DNA of 18,818 nucleotides, taken from contig DATJVP010000182.1 in the NCBI GenBank assembly GCA_035581425.1, positions 1-18,818 on the forward strand, in the 5' to 3' direction. This document shows positions 6,271 to 14,150 of the stretch, piece after piece. Made by a program: the position numbers and the translations under genes. This DNA is from DASZHJ01 sp035581425 (GTDB taxonomy: Bacteria > Pseudomonadota > Alphaproteobacteria > ATCC43930 > CGMCC-115725). Under the pieces are notes generated by a model. The model was not told the origin of the DNA. It did not search any database and worked only from the letters and a program-made list of their open reading frames with translations. Each line of letters opens with the position of its first letter. The stretch's first letter is position 1.

Positions 6271-6882
6271 ATGCCCGGAGATGGCGGCACCCAATTCCAA
6301 GCGCGCTATCGGCGCATGGAAGACGGAACCAAGGAGGAATATCACGGCGTCTTCGCGCTGCTGAAGAAATTCGAGCTCGGCCTCGCCGACCGCGTCCTCC
6401 AATCCGTGACGCTCCTCAAGAACAGCTATCCCGGCGAGACGGTAAATCGCTACGTCCACTCGCTGCAGACGGCGACGCGCGCGCATCGCGACGGAAGAGA
6501 TGAGGAGTTCGTCGTCGCGGCGCTCGTGCACGATCTCGGCGATCTCCTGGCGACGGAGAATCACTCCGAATACTCGGCCGCGATCCTCAAGCCCTATGTC
6601 CGGCCCTACACCTACTGGATGATTCGCCAGCACGGGCTCTTCCAGGGTTACTACTACTTCCACCATTTCGGGCTCGACCGGAACGCGCGCGAGAAATATC
6701 GGGGACATCCCGCCTTCGAGACATGCATCGATTTCTGCGCGAAGTACGACCAGATGGCCTTCGATCCCGACTACGACACCATGCCCATCGAGGCCTTCGA
6801 GCCGATGGTGCGGCGCTTGTTCGCACGCGAGCCCTGGGGCGCGCACGCGAAGGAGCAGGGCGGTTACGGCGAGCGGTTCTGA
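6271..6882 (+). CDS. HD-domain protein, possible PhnZ/MIOX-type diiron oxygenase
   Basis: A 203-residue single HD domain with a strong AGGAGGA ribosome site (6259-6265) before ATG 6271. Candidate metal ligands are His63, His87-Asp88, His98, His121 and Asp160. The set of four His and two Asp, with 24 residues between the first two His, resembles the mixed-valent diiron oxygenases PhnZ and MIOX rather than a plain phosphohydrolase. The block VVAALVHDLGD is the HD core. PhnZ splits a hydroxyphosphonate and MIOX opens myo-inositol; the substrate here is unknown. The stop is directly followed by the ATG of the CoA-ligase-like gene (TGAATG), so the two are co-translated. A hydrolase function remains possible. 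Confidence 0.8.
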   Translation: MPGDGGTQFQARYRRMEDGTKEEYHGVFALLKKFELGLADRVLQSVTLLKNSYPGETVNRYVHSLQTATRAHRDGRDEEFVVAALVHDLGDLLATENHSEYSAAILKPYVRPYTYWMIRQHGLFQGYYYFHHFGLDRNAREKYRGHPAFETCIDFCAKYDQMAFDPDYDTMPIEAFEPMVRRLFAREPWGAHAKEQGGYGERF

Positions 6883-8226
6883 ATGGGCGCGCTTGGCGCG
6901 TTCTGGAACCCCGAGATCGAGAGACTGACACCGGAGGGACTGCGCCGGCTCGAATCCGAGCGCCTCGCACGGCAGATCGCCTACAACTATCGCAGCAGCG
7001 CCTTCTTCGCGGCGAAGCTCGACGAGGGCCGGGTCAGGCCCGAGCAGATCCTGAGCGTCGAGGATCTCGCGCGCGTTCCCTTCATGGAGAAGCGGGAGAT
7101 CGCGCAGTCGCAGGAGGGCGGCGCGCTCCTCGGCATCAATCAATGCGCCTCGCTTGAGGACATCGTTCGCATCCAGGCGACCGGCGGCACGACGGGCCTT
7201 CCCATGCGCATCGGCTGGACGCGCCGCGACATCGCGGATTACTGCGAGATGGGTGCGCGCGCGCTCTGGACCATGGGCTGCCGCCCCCGCGATATCGTCT
7301 TCACCTGCATGAATTTCAGCCTTTACGCCGGCGGCGTCAGCGACCACATGACCTTCGAGACGCTGGGTGCCACCGCGATCCCCTATGGCGTCGGACAAAG
7401 CGAACGTCTCCTTCGGATGATGGCGAGCCTCGAGGATCCAGTGTCGATCTGGGCCACGCCCTCCTACGCCGTGCGCCTCGCGGAGGTCGCGCGCGAGATC
7501 GGGCTCGATCCCCGCGAGGTCGGGATATCCAAGGGCTTCTTCTCCGGCGAGGCCGGGCTTCAGGTGCCGGGCTATCGCGAAAAGATCGAATCCATCTGGG
7601 GCATGGTCGCGCAGGACATGTACGGCACCGGCGAGCTCGCGCTCCATTCCGGCGAGTGCTCGGAGCGGAACGGCTTGCATTACGGCGGCACCGGCTTTGC
7701 CGTGGTGGAGCTCATCGATCCCGACACGGGCGAGGTGCTGCCCTTCGAGGAGGGACGGCAGGGAGAGGCGGTCTACACGTCGATCCAGCGCGAGGCCTGC
7801 CCGCTCCAGCGCATGCGCTCGCACGACCTGATGCAGGTGTGGACCGAGCCTTGCGCCTGCGGGCGGACCTCTTTTCGCTTCAAGATACTCGGGCGCTCCG
7901 ACGACATGTTCATTGTGAAGGGCGTCAACGTCTTCCCGCTGGGCATCCAGGCGACCCTCCTGGCGCTGCAGCCGCGGATCACCGGCGAATTCCAGGTCTG
8001 GCTCGACAAGCCACCGCCCATCGACTACGCCGTGCCGATCAAGGTCGAGGTCGCTCGCGAGGTTCCCGAGGCGGCGCGTGCAGAGCTCGCCGCGGAAGTC
8101 GCGCGGCGCCTCCAGCGCGAGCAGAACTTCACGGCGGCGATAGCCCTGGTGCCTCAGGGCACGATCGCAAGCGAGCGCAAGACGCGGCGCGTCGTCCGCA
8201 GCTATCGGGGAGAGACCGGTTCATGA
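6883..8226 (+). CDS. Phenylacetate-CoA ligase family (AMP-forming)
   Basis: A 447-residue adenylate-forming enzyme of the PaaK type, which activates a carboxylic acid with ATP and joins it to CoA. The P-loop-like ATGGTTGLP is at residues 99-107. RSHDL at 312-316 and the Cys-x-Cys-Gly segment at 324-327 match PaaK, as does GRSDDMFIVKGVNVFP at about 337-352. Near the C-terminus, Lys433 in ERKTRRVVRSY is the probable catalytic lysine of the thioester-forming state. It starts immediately after the HD gene and its stop overlaps the next start (ATGA), so all three genes form one operon. There are no paa genes around, so the substrate is probably not phenylacetate; it may be the product of the HD enzyme. 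Confidence 0.9.
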   Translation: MGALGAFWNPEIERLTPEGLRRLESERLARQIAYNYRSSAFFAAKLDEGRVRPEQILSVEDLARVPFMEKREIAQSQEGGALLGINQCASLEDIVRIQATGGTTGLPMRIGWTRRDIADYCEMGARALWTMGCRPRDIVFTCMNFSLYAGGVSDHMTFETLGATAIPYGVGQSERLLRMMASLEDPVSIWATPSYAVRLAEVAREIGLDPREVGISKGFFSGEAGLQVPGYREKIESIWGMVAQDMYGTGELALHSGECSERNGLHYGGTGFAVVELIDPDTGEVLPFEEGRQGEAVYTSIQREACPLQRMRSHDLMQVWTEPCACGRTSFRFKILGRSDDMFIVKGVNVFPLGIQATLLALQPRITGEFQVWLDKPPPIDYAVPIKVEVAREVPEAARAELAAEVARRLQREQNFTAAIALVPQGTIASERKTRRVVRSYRGETGS

Positions 8227-8984
8227 GCGAGGCGGTACAAGTCGAGGTCCGCAACGGCGTCGCGTGGATCGCGCTCAATCGGCCCGAGAAGCTCAATGCC
8301 ATCAACGACGACGTGCTCCTGGGCTTGATCGCGGCCGTGGCGCTCATCGGCAAGGACGATGCCGTCGGTGCGGCGGTGCTGCAGGGCCGCGGCCGCGCCT
8401 TCTCCGCCGGCGGCGACATCGCCGCGATGTCCGCGATGGAGGAGGTGCAATTCTCGCGGACGATCGGTCTCTACATGCGCATGGCGAAGGACTTCCGCGC
8501 CTGTCCCAAGCCCATTATCGCAGCGATCCACGGCTATGCGCTCGCGGGCGGCTTCGAGCTCGCCTGTCTCTCGGACATCCGGATTGCCGCCGAGGGCACG
8601 ATCTTCGGCCTTCCCGACACGCCCTTGGGCCTGAGCCCCACCAGCGGCATGACTTATCTCCTGCCTCGCATCGTCGGTCTCGGCCGCGCCATCGATCTCA
8701 CGCTCTCCGCCGACAACATCGACGCCGCGGAAGCGCAACGGATCGGTCTGGTGACGCGCGTGGTCGCCGCCGATCGCCTAGCAGCGGAGGCGGAGCGTCT
8801 CGCGCAAAAGATCGCGAGCTTCCCCCATGTCGGCGTCGCTCACGCCAAGGCCGAATTCTACGGCGCCCTCGAATGCGGCTTCACCGACGCAACCGACGCG
8901 GAGCACGCCGGCGAAGTCGCCTGCTTCCGCGATCCCGAAGTCCGCGCGCAGTTCCGCAAGTTCGTGCACCGGAAGCGACGCTAG
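8223..8984 (+). CDS. Enoyl-CoA hydratase/isomerase family protein
   Basis: A 253-residue crotonase-fold protein. Oxyanion-hole segments are FSAGGDIAAM (residues 60-69) and GYALAGGFELA (104-114). Glu112 matches the first catalytic Glu of classical hydratases, but the second is Asp132 (LPD where hydratases have PE). That change may mean an isomerase, hydrolase or weak hydratase. The start ATG overlaps the ligase stop by four bases, so the gene is translationally coupled to it. It ends 22 bases before the convergent purB stop. A job on the CoA ester made by the ligase is inferred from this coupling. Confidence 0.9.
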   Translation: MSEAVQVEVRNGVAWIALNRPEKLNAINDDVLLGLIAAVALIGKDDAVGAAVLQGRGRAFSAGGDIAAMSAMEEVQFSRTIGLYMRMAKDFRACPKPIIAAIHGYALAGGFELACLSDIRIAAEGTIFGLPDTPLGLSPTSGMTYLLPRIVGLGRAIDLTLSADNIDAAEAQRIGLVTRVVAADRLAAEAERLAQKIASFPHVGVAHAKAEFYGALECGFTDATDAEHAGEVACFRDPEVRAQFRKFVHRKRR

Positions 8985-9006
8985 GTCGAATTCAAGCGGG
9001 TCAGTG

Positions 9007-10299
9007 CTACCCGAACACCCTCTTAAAGACGGTATCGACGTGCTTGAAGTGGTAGGCCTCGTCGAAGAGCGCTTCGAGCTCCTTCGGCTTCAGGTGGCGG
9101 GTCACCTCGGGATCGGCTTTCAGCAGATCCAGGAATTTTCCGCGGCCTTCCCAGACGGGCATCGCGTTGCGCTGGACCGCGCGATAGGCGTCCTCGCGGC
9201 TCATGCCTGCCTGTGTCAGCGCGAGCAGCACGCGCTGCGAATGGACGAGCCCGCCGAGCCGGTCGAGGTTTGCGCGCATCGCCTCGGGATAAACCACGAG
9301 CCGCTCCACAAGATCGGCCGCGCGCGCGAGCGCGAAATCGAGGGCGATCGTCGCATCCGGCGCAATCACGCGCTCGACCGAGGAATGCGAGATGTCGCGC
9401 TCGTGCCAGAGCGCCACGTCCTCGAGCGCGGGCACGACCGCCGCGCGCACGAGCCGCGCGAGTCCCGTCAGGTTCTCCGAGAGCACGGGATTGCGCTTGT
9501 GCGGCATCGACGAGGAGCCTTTCTGCCCCGGCGCGAAATATTCCTCGGCCTCGCGCACCTCGCTGCGCTGGAGGTGGCGGATCTCGGTCGCAAGCCGCTC
9601 GATTCCCGCGGCGATTACCGCGAGCGCCGCGAAGAACGCGGCGTGCCGGTCGCGGGGGATGACCTGGGTCGAAACCGGCTCGACCCTGAGGCCGAGCTTT
9701 TGCGCGACGTAGGCCTCGATGCCGGGATCGACGTTGGCGAAGGTCCCGACGGAGCCGGAGATGGCGCAGGTTGCGATCTCCTCGCGCGCGCGCAAGAGCC
9801 GCTCGCGGTTGCGCTGAAACTCCGCGTAGTGCCCCGCGAGCTTCAAGCCGAAGGTCGTGGGCTCCGCGTGGATGCCGTGGCTGCGGCCGATCGTCGGCGT
9901 GAGCTTGTGCTCGTTCGCCCGGCGTCTCAGCGCCGCGAGCAGATGGTCGATGTCCTTGAGGAGAATGTCCGAGGTCTGCTTGAGCTGCACTGCAAGGCAG
10001 GTGTCGAGCACGTCGCTCGAGGTCATGCCCTGGTGGAGGTAGCGCGCCTCCGGTCCTACATGCTCGGCGACGCTCGTGAGGAAGGCGATGACGTCGTGCT
10101 TGACCTCGCGCTCGATCTCGTCGATGCGCGCGGCGTCGAAGCCGCCTTTTTCGCGGATGGTCTTGGCGGCGGCCGTCGGGATGACGCCCGCAAGCGCCAG
10201 CGCCTCGGCCGCGAGCGTCTCTATCTCGAGCCAGATGCGGAAGCGGTTCTGGGGCTCCCAGATGGCGCTCATCTCCGGACGGCTGTAGCGCGGGATCAT
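9007..10299 (-). CDS. purB: Adenylosuccinate lyase
   Basis: A 430-residue PurB that releases fumarate from SAICAR and from adenylosuccinate in purine synthesis. Family blocks, numbered from MIPRYSRPEM, are MTSSD at about 92-96, RSHGIHAEP at 139-147 and the fumarase/aspartase-superfamily signature GSSSMPHKRNP at 261-271 with its mobile catalytic Ser. The end KHVDTVFKRVFG is typical. ATG 10299 is chosen because it gives the conserved MIPRYSRPEM beginning; ATG 10332 would add 11 residues not expected in the family, and neither has a strong ribosome site. It is on the same strand as purC and purS but separated from them by the plus-strand operon. Confidence 0.95.
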   Translation of the reverse strand: MIPRYSRPEMSAIWEPQNRFRIWLEIETLAAEALALAGVIPTAAAKTIREKGGFDAARIDEIEREVKHDVIAFLTSVAEHVGPEARYLHQGMTSSDVLDTCLAVQLKQTSDILLKDIDHLLAALRRRANEHKLTPTIGRSHGIHAEPTTFGLKLAGHYAEFQRNRERLLRAREEIATCAISGSVGTFANVDPGIEAYVAQKLGLRVEPVSTQVIPRDRHAAFFAALAVIAAGIERLATEIRHLQRSEVREAEEYFAPGQKGSSSMPHKRNPVLSENLTGLARLVRAAVVPALEDVALWHERDISHSSVERVIAPDATIALDFALARAADLVERLVVYPEAMRANLDRLGGLVHSQRVLLALTQAGMSREDAYRAVQRNAMPVWEGRGKFLDLLKADPEVTRHLKPKELEALFDEAYHFKHVDTVFKRVFG

Positions 10300-10425
10300 T
10301 GCGGAGACCCAATCATCGGCGGCGAGGCTCATCGCTTAGCCCAGCCCGTGCGGCGCCGCAAGCCTCGCCGATGGGCGAAGGGGTGGTAAGATTGCGCCAT
10401 CGCCGATACTTCGAGGGAGGCTCCC

Positions 10426-11394
10426 ATGGCGCGGGTTGTGGGATTGCTGCTGGCTATTGCACTCACGGTCCTTGCCGGCCGCGGCGAGGCGAAGATGGTG
10501 ATGCAGACCTTTCCGGTACTCGCGGGCTCAGGGGCGCACGATGTCTGGCCTGCAGCCGACGGCGGGGTCTGGTTCACGGCCCAGGCGTTGGGGAAGCTCG
10601 GGCATCTCGATCCCGCAACCGGCAAGTCCGAGATGTTCGCGCTCGGCAGCGACTCCGCACCGCATGGCGTGATCGTCGGCACCGACGGCGCCGCCTGGGT
10701 CACCGACGGGGGACGCAACGCGATCCTCCGCGTCGATCCCGCGACCCACGCCGTGAAGGCCTTCCCGCTACCGAAAGGGCGGGAGAACGCGAACCTCAAC
10801 ACCGCGACCTTCGACCGCAGCGGTCTTCTCTGGTTCACGGGGCAGAACGGGGTTTACGGCCGCCTCGATCCCAAGAGCGGCGGGATGACCATCTTCGATG
10901 CGCCGCGCGGCGTCGGTCCCTACGGCATCAGCACGACGCCCGAGGGCCGCGTCTTCTACGCCTCGCTGGCGGGGAACTATCTCGGCGAGATCGATCTCGC
11001 CAGCGGCGCGGCGAAGGTCCTGGAGCCGCCGATCCCGAACCAGGGCACGCGGCGCGTATGGTCGGATGCGGAGGGACGGCTATGGATCAGCGGTTGGACG
11101 AGCGGCGATCTCTTCCGCTACGACTCAAAGGGCAATACCTGGAAGAGCTGGCACATCCCCGGTGGCGGCCCGCAGCCCTATGGGATCTATGTCGACGAGC
11201 GCGGGGTCGTCTGGTTCAGCGATTGGGGCAGCAACGCGATCTTCAGCTTCGATCCCAAGACCGAGCGCTTCGACCAGATACCGCTGCTCGACCGCTACGC
11301 GAACGTGCGCCAGCTCGCGGGGCGCAAGGGCGAGGTCTGGGGTGCTGAATCCGGCGTCGACAAGATCTTCGTGATCCGCATCACCTCGGATTGA
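10426..11394 (+). CDS. Secreted Vgb-like beta-propeller (virginiamycin B lyase family)
   Basis: A 322-residue protein with a Sec signal peptide (residues 1-22: Arg3, hydrophobic core, GEA cleavage site) and at least five repeated blades of the form W-F-T/S...(I/L)..D. Examples are GGVWFTAQALGKLGHLDP, GLLWFTGQNGVYGRLDP and VVWFSDWGSNAIFSFDP. This is the streptogramin lyase (Vgb)/SMP-30-like propeller pattern. Most chromosomal members are not proven antibiotic lyases; a periplasmic lyase or binding role is as likely. The ribosome site GAGGGAGG precedes the ATG. It is divergent from purB. Confidence 0.85.
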   Translation: MARVVGLLLAIALTVLAGRGEAKMVMQTFPVLAGSGAHDVWPAADGGVWFTAQALGKLGHLDPATGKSEMFALGSDSAPHGVIVGTDGAAWVTDGGRNAILRVDPATHAVKAFPLPKGRENANLNTATFDRSGLLWFTGQNGVYGRLDPKSGGMTIFDAPRGVGPYGISTTPEGRVFYASLAGNYLGEIDLASGAAKVLEPPIPNQGTRRVWSDAEGRLWISGWTSGDLFRYDSKGNTWKSWHIPGGGPQPYGIYVDERGVVWFSDWGSNAIFSFDPKTERFDQIPLLDRYANVRQLAGRKGEVWGAESGVDKIFVIRITSD

Positions 11395-11440
11395 CCTCGG
11401 CTGCGAGAGCGGGACACGCCTCCTGCGCGCCTATCCCTGG

Positions 11441-11456
11441 TGTGAGATACGTCACA
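11441..11456. promoter_or_regulatory. Perfect CRP-type palindrome
   Basis: The 16 bases read TGTGA-GATACG-TCACA, an exact match to the TGTGA-N6-TCACA consensus of CRP-family regulators. It lies 46 bases after the propeller gene and 61 bases before the start of a 62-codon ORF. Regulation of that small gene is the simplest reading. Many alphaproteobacterial CRP-family proteins bind related palindromes, so the exact regulator is unknown. Confidence 0.6.
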
Positions 11457-11517
11457 GGTAGAACGCCGCGAACCTCTTCATGCTGGCTTCACCAACATCT
11501 GGGGCGGGGGTCGGCAG

Positions 11518-11706
11518 ATGAGCGAAGACCGCACATTGCTGAAGATTTCGCGGCTGCTGGAGAGGATCGCGGAGCGCGCCGCCGGTCGAGGCTGGTGGGA
11601 TGTCCAGGCGCTTGCGGGCGCTGCGGCGCTCGCAGCGGAGGAGCGCGCGGGGGCCCGCGCGCAGCATCTTCCGGAAATCGACAACATCGTGCACATGCGC
11701 CGCTGA
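11518..11706 (+). CDS. Small hypothetical protein, 62 residues
   Basis: A short unrecognised protein: charged helical N-terminus (LLKISRLLERIAERAAG), a GWWDVQALAGAAALAAEERAGA middle and a PEIDNIVHMRR end. There is no signal peptide; the middle is Ala-rich but not hydrophobic enough for a sure membrane helix. A G-rich stretch (GCGGGGGTC) upstream of the ATG can act as ribosome site. It fits neatly between the CRP-type palindrome and the convergent radC gene, ending 11 bases before the radC stop, which supports it being real. The frame is long for its position but could still be chance in GC-rich DNA. Confidence 0.5.
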   Translation: MSEDRTLLKISRLLERIAERAAGRGWWDVQALAGAAALAAEERAGARAQHLPEIDNIVHMRR

Positions 11707-11717
11707 ACGCGCCGGAT

Positions 11718-12419
11718 TCAAAGCAGCCCCAACGTCCGAAAGCTCGCGTGCCGGCCGCGGCCGAGCACGACATGGTCGTGGAGCGCGAGGCCCAGCGCCA
11801 CTGCTGCCTTCTGCACCTCCCGCGTCATCTCGATGTCCGCGCGCGAGGGCGTGGGATCGCCCGAGGGGTGATTGTGCACCATGATGAAGGCGGAGGCGCC
11901 GAGCTCGAGCGCGCGTTTCACAACCTCGCGAGGATAGACGGGCGTGTGGTCGATGGTGCCGCGCTGCTGCCGCTCGTCCGCGATGAGTGCATTCTTGCGG
12001 TCGAGGAAGAGCACGTGGAACTCCTCGACCTCTGCGAAGGCCGCCGTTGCGGTGCAGTAGTCCAGGAGCTTTTGCCAGGAGGAGATAACCGGCCGCTCCT
12101 TGATCTCCGCACGGATGAGCCGGAGCCCCGCCTCGCGCACCGCCTTGAGCGCCGCAACCGAAGCCTCGCCCATGCCGGGCACCGCGCGGAGAGACTCCGC
12201 GCTCGCGCTCAGGACCGCCGCCAGGGTGCCAAAGCGCTGAAGCAAATCCTTGGCGAGCGGCTTCACGTCGCTGCGGGGTTTCGCCGGGAACAGCAGGAAT
12301 TCCAGGAGCTCGTAATCCGGTAGCGCCTCGGTGCCGCCAGCAAGTACCCGCTCGCGCAAGCGTTGGCGGTGGCCGAGATAGTGCGGCCTCGGCTCTGCTG
12401 TCTCCTCCGCTTTCGCCAT
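11718..12419 (-). CDS. radC: RadC family protein (JAMM/MPN+ domain)
   Basis: A 233-residue protein with the usual RadC layout: an N-terminal helical region, a helix-hairpin-helix at about 80-93 (VPGMGEASVAALKA) and a C-terminal JAMM domain. The zinc-type motif HNHPSGD is at residues 182-188 and a preceding acidic residue sits in VEEFHVLFLD (131-140). The biological role of RadC is unsettled; a direct DNA-repair function has been questioned. The protein ends FRTLGLL. It is divergent from the SMI1/KNR4-type gene and convergent with the 62-codon ORF. Confidence 0.95.
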   Translation of the reverse strand: MAKAEETAEPRPHYLGHRQRLRERVLAGGTEALPDYELLEFLLFPAKPRSDVKPLAKDLLQRFGTLAAVLSASAESLRAVPGMGEASVAALKAVREAGLRLIRAEIKERPVISSWQKLLDYCTATAAFAEVEEFHVLFLDRKNALIADERQQRGTIDHTPVYPREVVKRALELGASAFIMVHNHPSGDPTPSRADIEMTREVQKAAVALGLALHDHVVLGRGRHASFRTLGLL

Positions 12420-12555
12420 CTCTTCCGCCCGTTGCAGCTACCCCGGAAGCTATCGCAGGTCCGCAAAGGAAGCCAGAAATGCGGGTGGCCATTTCCTATA
12501 TCGCGGGGCAATATGCCGGTGTCGATCCCCGAAGCACCTCGCCGCCGAGCCCGCC

Positions 12556-13110
12556 ATGAACTTCAGAGCATATTGCGATGAGCTCAGCCGCATCTATTCC
12601 GCCGAGGGCTTCGCGCTGAAGCCGCGTCCCGGTGCTGGCGAGGCCGCGCTCGATCATGCCGAGGCGAAGCTCGGGATTCGCCTCGCCGAGGATCTACGTG
12701 GCGCTTGGCTCCATGCCGACGGTGCCATCGAGGGATGCCCAGTCTTCGTCCGACCCGGCTATTTCTCCGCCTATACCTTCCTATCGATCGAGCAAGCCCT
12801 CGAGGCGCGCGAGGGCCTCCGGCGGCGCAGCCCGCGCTACGAGGGATTTGTGGAGCGCAGGTCTCGCGATCCCCGCATATTGTCGGGATGGTATCAGGAG
12901 GGCTGGCTCCCTTTCGCGAGCTTCGGCGGCGCGACCATGCTGTTGATGCAGGACAATTCGCCGTCGCCCTCTGGGCAGCGCGGACAGATCATTGCCTTCG
13001 CGCATGATCCCGATGCGATCGATTACGTGGCGCCGTGTTTTGCGGCGCTGCTCGCGGCCTCGATCAAAGCGATCGCCGACGATCCCGGGGAGTTCTTCGT
13101 CGCGCTCTGA
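12556..13110 (+). CDS. SMI1/KNR4 (SUKH) family protein
   Basis: A 184-residue protein with SMI1/KNR4 features: the AEAKLGIRLAEDLRGAWLHADGA block near residues 35-55, a central GWLPFASFGGATMLLMQDNS segment and a GQRGQIIAFAHDPD segment, all typical of this fold. Many bacterial members are immunity proteins against polymorphic toxins, while others have different roles. No toxin gene is nearby. It stands alone between radC (divergent) and map (convergent, stops 3 bases apart). The start at ATG 12556 gives a natural N-terminus, although the upstream ribosome site is weak. Confidence 0.8.
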   Translation: MNFRAYCDELSRIYSAEGFALKPRPGAGEAALDHAEAKLGIRLAEDLRGAWLHADGAIEGCPVFVRPGYFSAYTFLSIEQALEAREGLRRRSPRYEGFVERRSRDPRILSGWYQEGWLPFASFGGATMLLMQDNSPSPSGQRGQIIAFAHDPDAIDYVAPCFAALLAASIKAIADDPGEFFVAL

Positions 13111-13113
13111 GCG

Positions 13114-13956
13114 TCAGGCCGGGTAGGGCGGCCGCGTGTAGCCTCTGGGCGAGAGCGTGAAGATCTCGTAGCCGGTCTCGGTCACGCCCACCGTGTGCTC
13201 GAATTGCGCGGAGAGCGAGCGGTCCTTGGTGACGGCGGTCCAGCCATCCGAGAGGATCTTCACCTCCCAGCGCCCGGCATTCACCATGGGCTCGACCGTA
13301 AAGAACATGCCGGGACGCAGGACGGGCCCGTCCTCGGGCGAGCCGAAATGCAGGATCGAGGGCGCGTCGTGGAAGATGCGGCCGATGCCGTGGCCGCAGA
13401 AATCGCGCACCACGGAAAGGCGCTGCGCCTCGACGAAGCTCTGGATCGCATGGCCGATGGCGCCCACGCGCGCACCCGGACGCACGGCCTCGATGCCGCG
13501 CATCATTGCCTCGTAGGTCACGTCGACGAGGCGGCGCGCCTTCAAGGGCACTTTGTCGCCGAGCAGGAACATGCGGCTGGTGTCGCCGTGCCAGCCCTCG
13601 AGGATGACAGTGATGTCGATGTTGACGATGTCGCCCTCGTCGAGGCGGCGGTCGCCGGGGATGCCGTGGCAGACGACGTGATTGATGGAGGTGCAGATCG
13701 AGCGCGGGAAGCCTCGATAGTTGAGCGGCGCCGGCACCGCATCGTGCGCGATAATGAAGTCGTGGCAAAGCTTGTCCAGCTCGCCGGTGGTGGCGCCGGG
13801 GAGGACGTGCGGGGTGATGAAGTCGAGCACCTCCGCCGCGAGCTTGCCGGCGCGGCGCATGGCCTCGAACTCCTGCACGCCATGGATCTTGATCCGCGCC
13901 TCTTCGGGATCGCGGCGCAGGGCAGCGCGCATCGACAGGTTCATCATCGGCTCCAC
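13114..13956 (-). CDS. map: Methionine aminopeptidase type I
   Basis: A 280-residue type I methionine aminopeptidase that removes the initiator Met. The five metal ligands are visible: Asp114 (NIDIT), Asp125 (HGDTS), His189 (GHGIG), Glu222 (TVEPM) and Glu253 (QFEHT). The substrate-pocket region NHVVCHGIPGDR is present. The N-terminus has extra Met choices; ATG 13956 or a Met a few residues in (such as ATG 13941) would give normal lengths. It is divergent from the CinA-type gene, with an 11-base-arm palindrome in the shared upstream region. Confidence 0.96.
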   Translation of the reverse strand: MEPMMNLSMRAALRRDPEEARIKIHGVQEFEAMRRAGKLAAEVLDFITPHVLPGATTGELDKLCHDFIIAHDAVPAPLNYRGFPRSICTSINHVVCHGIPGDRRLDEGDIVNIDITVILEGWHGDTSRMFLLGDKVPLKARRLVDVTYEAMMRGIEAVRPGARVGAIGHAIQSFVEAQRLSVVRDFCGHGIGRIFHDAPSILHFGSPEDGPVLRPGMFFTVEPMVNAGRWEVKILSDGWTAVTKDRSLSAQFEHTVGVTETGYEIFTLSPRGYTRPPYPA

Positions 13957-14075
13957 TTACTCCGGCTCGGGTGGCATGCTCAAGGGGCAAATACTGAGCC
14001 GCCACAGCGAATTCGACCGGTTCCAAGTCTACGCCTATGTCGCAAGCCTGGCACGAGACTTCAACCCCCTGGGAA

Positions 14076-14098
14076 AACCGCGACCCGGGGTTGCGGTT
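14076..14098. promoter_or_regulatory. Imperfect palindrome between map and CinA-type gene
   Basis: Arms AACCGCGACCC (14076-14086) and GGGTTGCGGTT (14088-14098) pair at 10 of 11 positions around one central base. It lies in the 194-base gap shared by two divergent genes, 53 bases before the plus-strand start. An operator for a dimeric regulator is possible. The lack of a loop argues against a normal terminator. Confidence 0.4.
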
Positions 14099-14150
14099 CG
14101 CCGGGCCATCCGATAGGGCTAATGAACGCCGCCGCCCGTCGGGAGCCCGC

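Noticed and set aside
6205..7824. Minus-strand open frame of 539 codons
   Set aside because: It lies opposite the HD-domain and CoA-ligase genes, and its low-complexity composition is typical of GC-rich antisense frames.
8827..10389. Plus-strand open frame of 520 codons
   Set aside because: It is the antisense shadow of purB, with no family resemblance.
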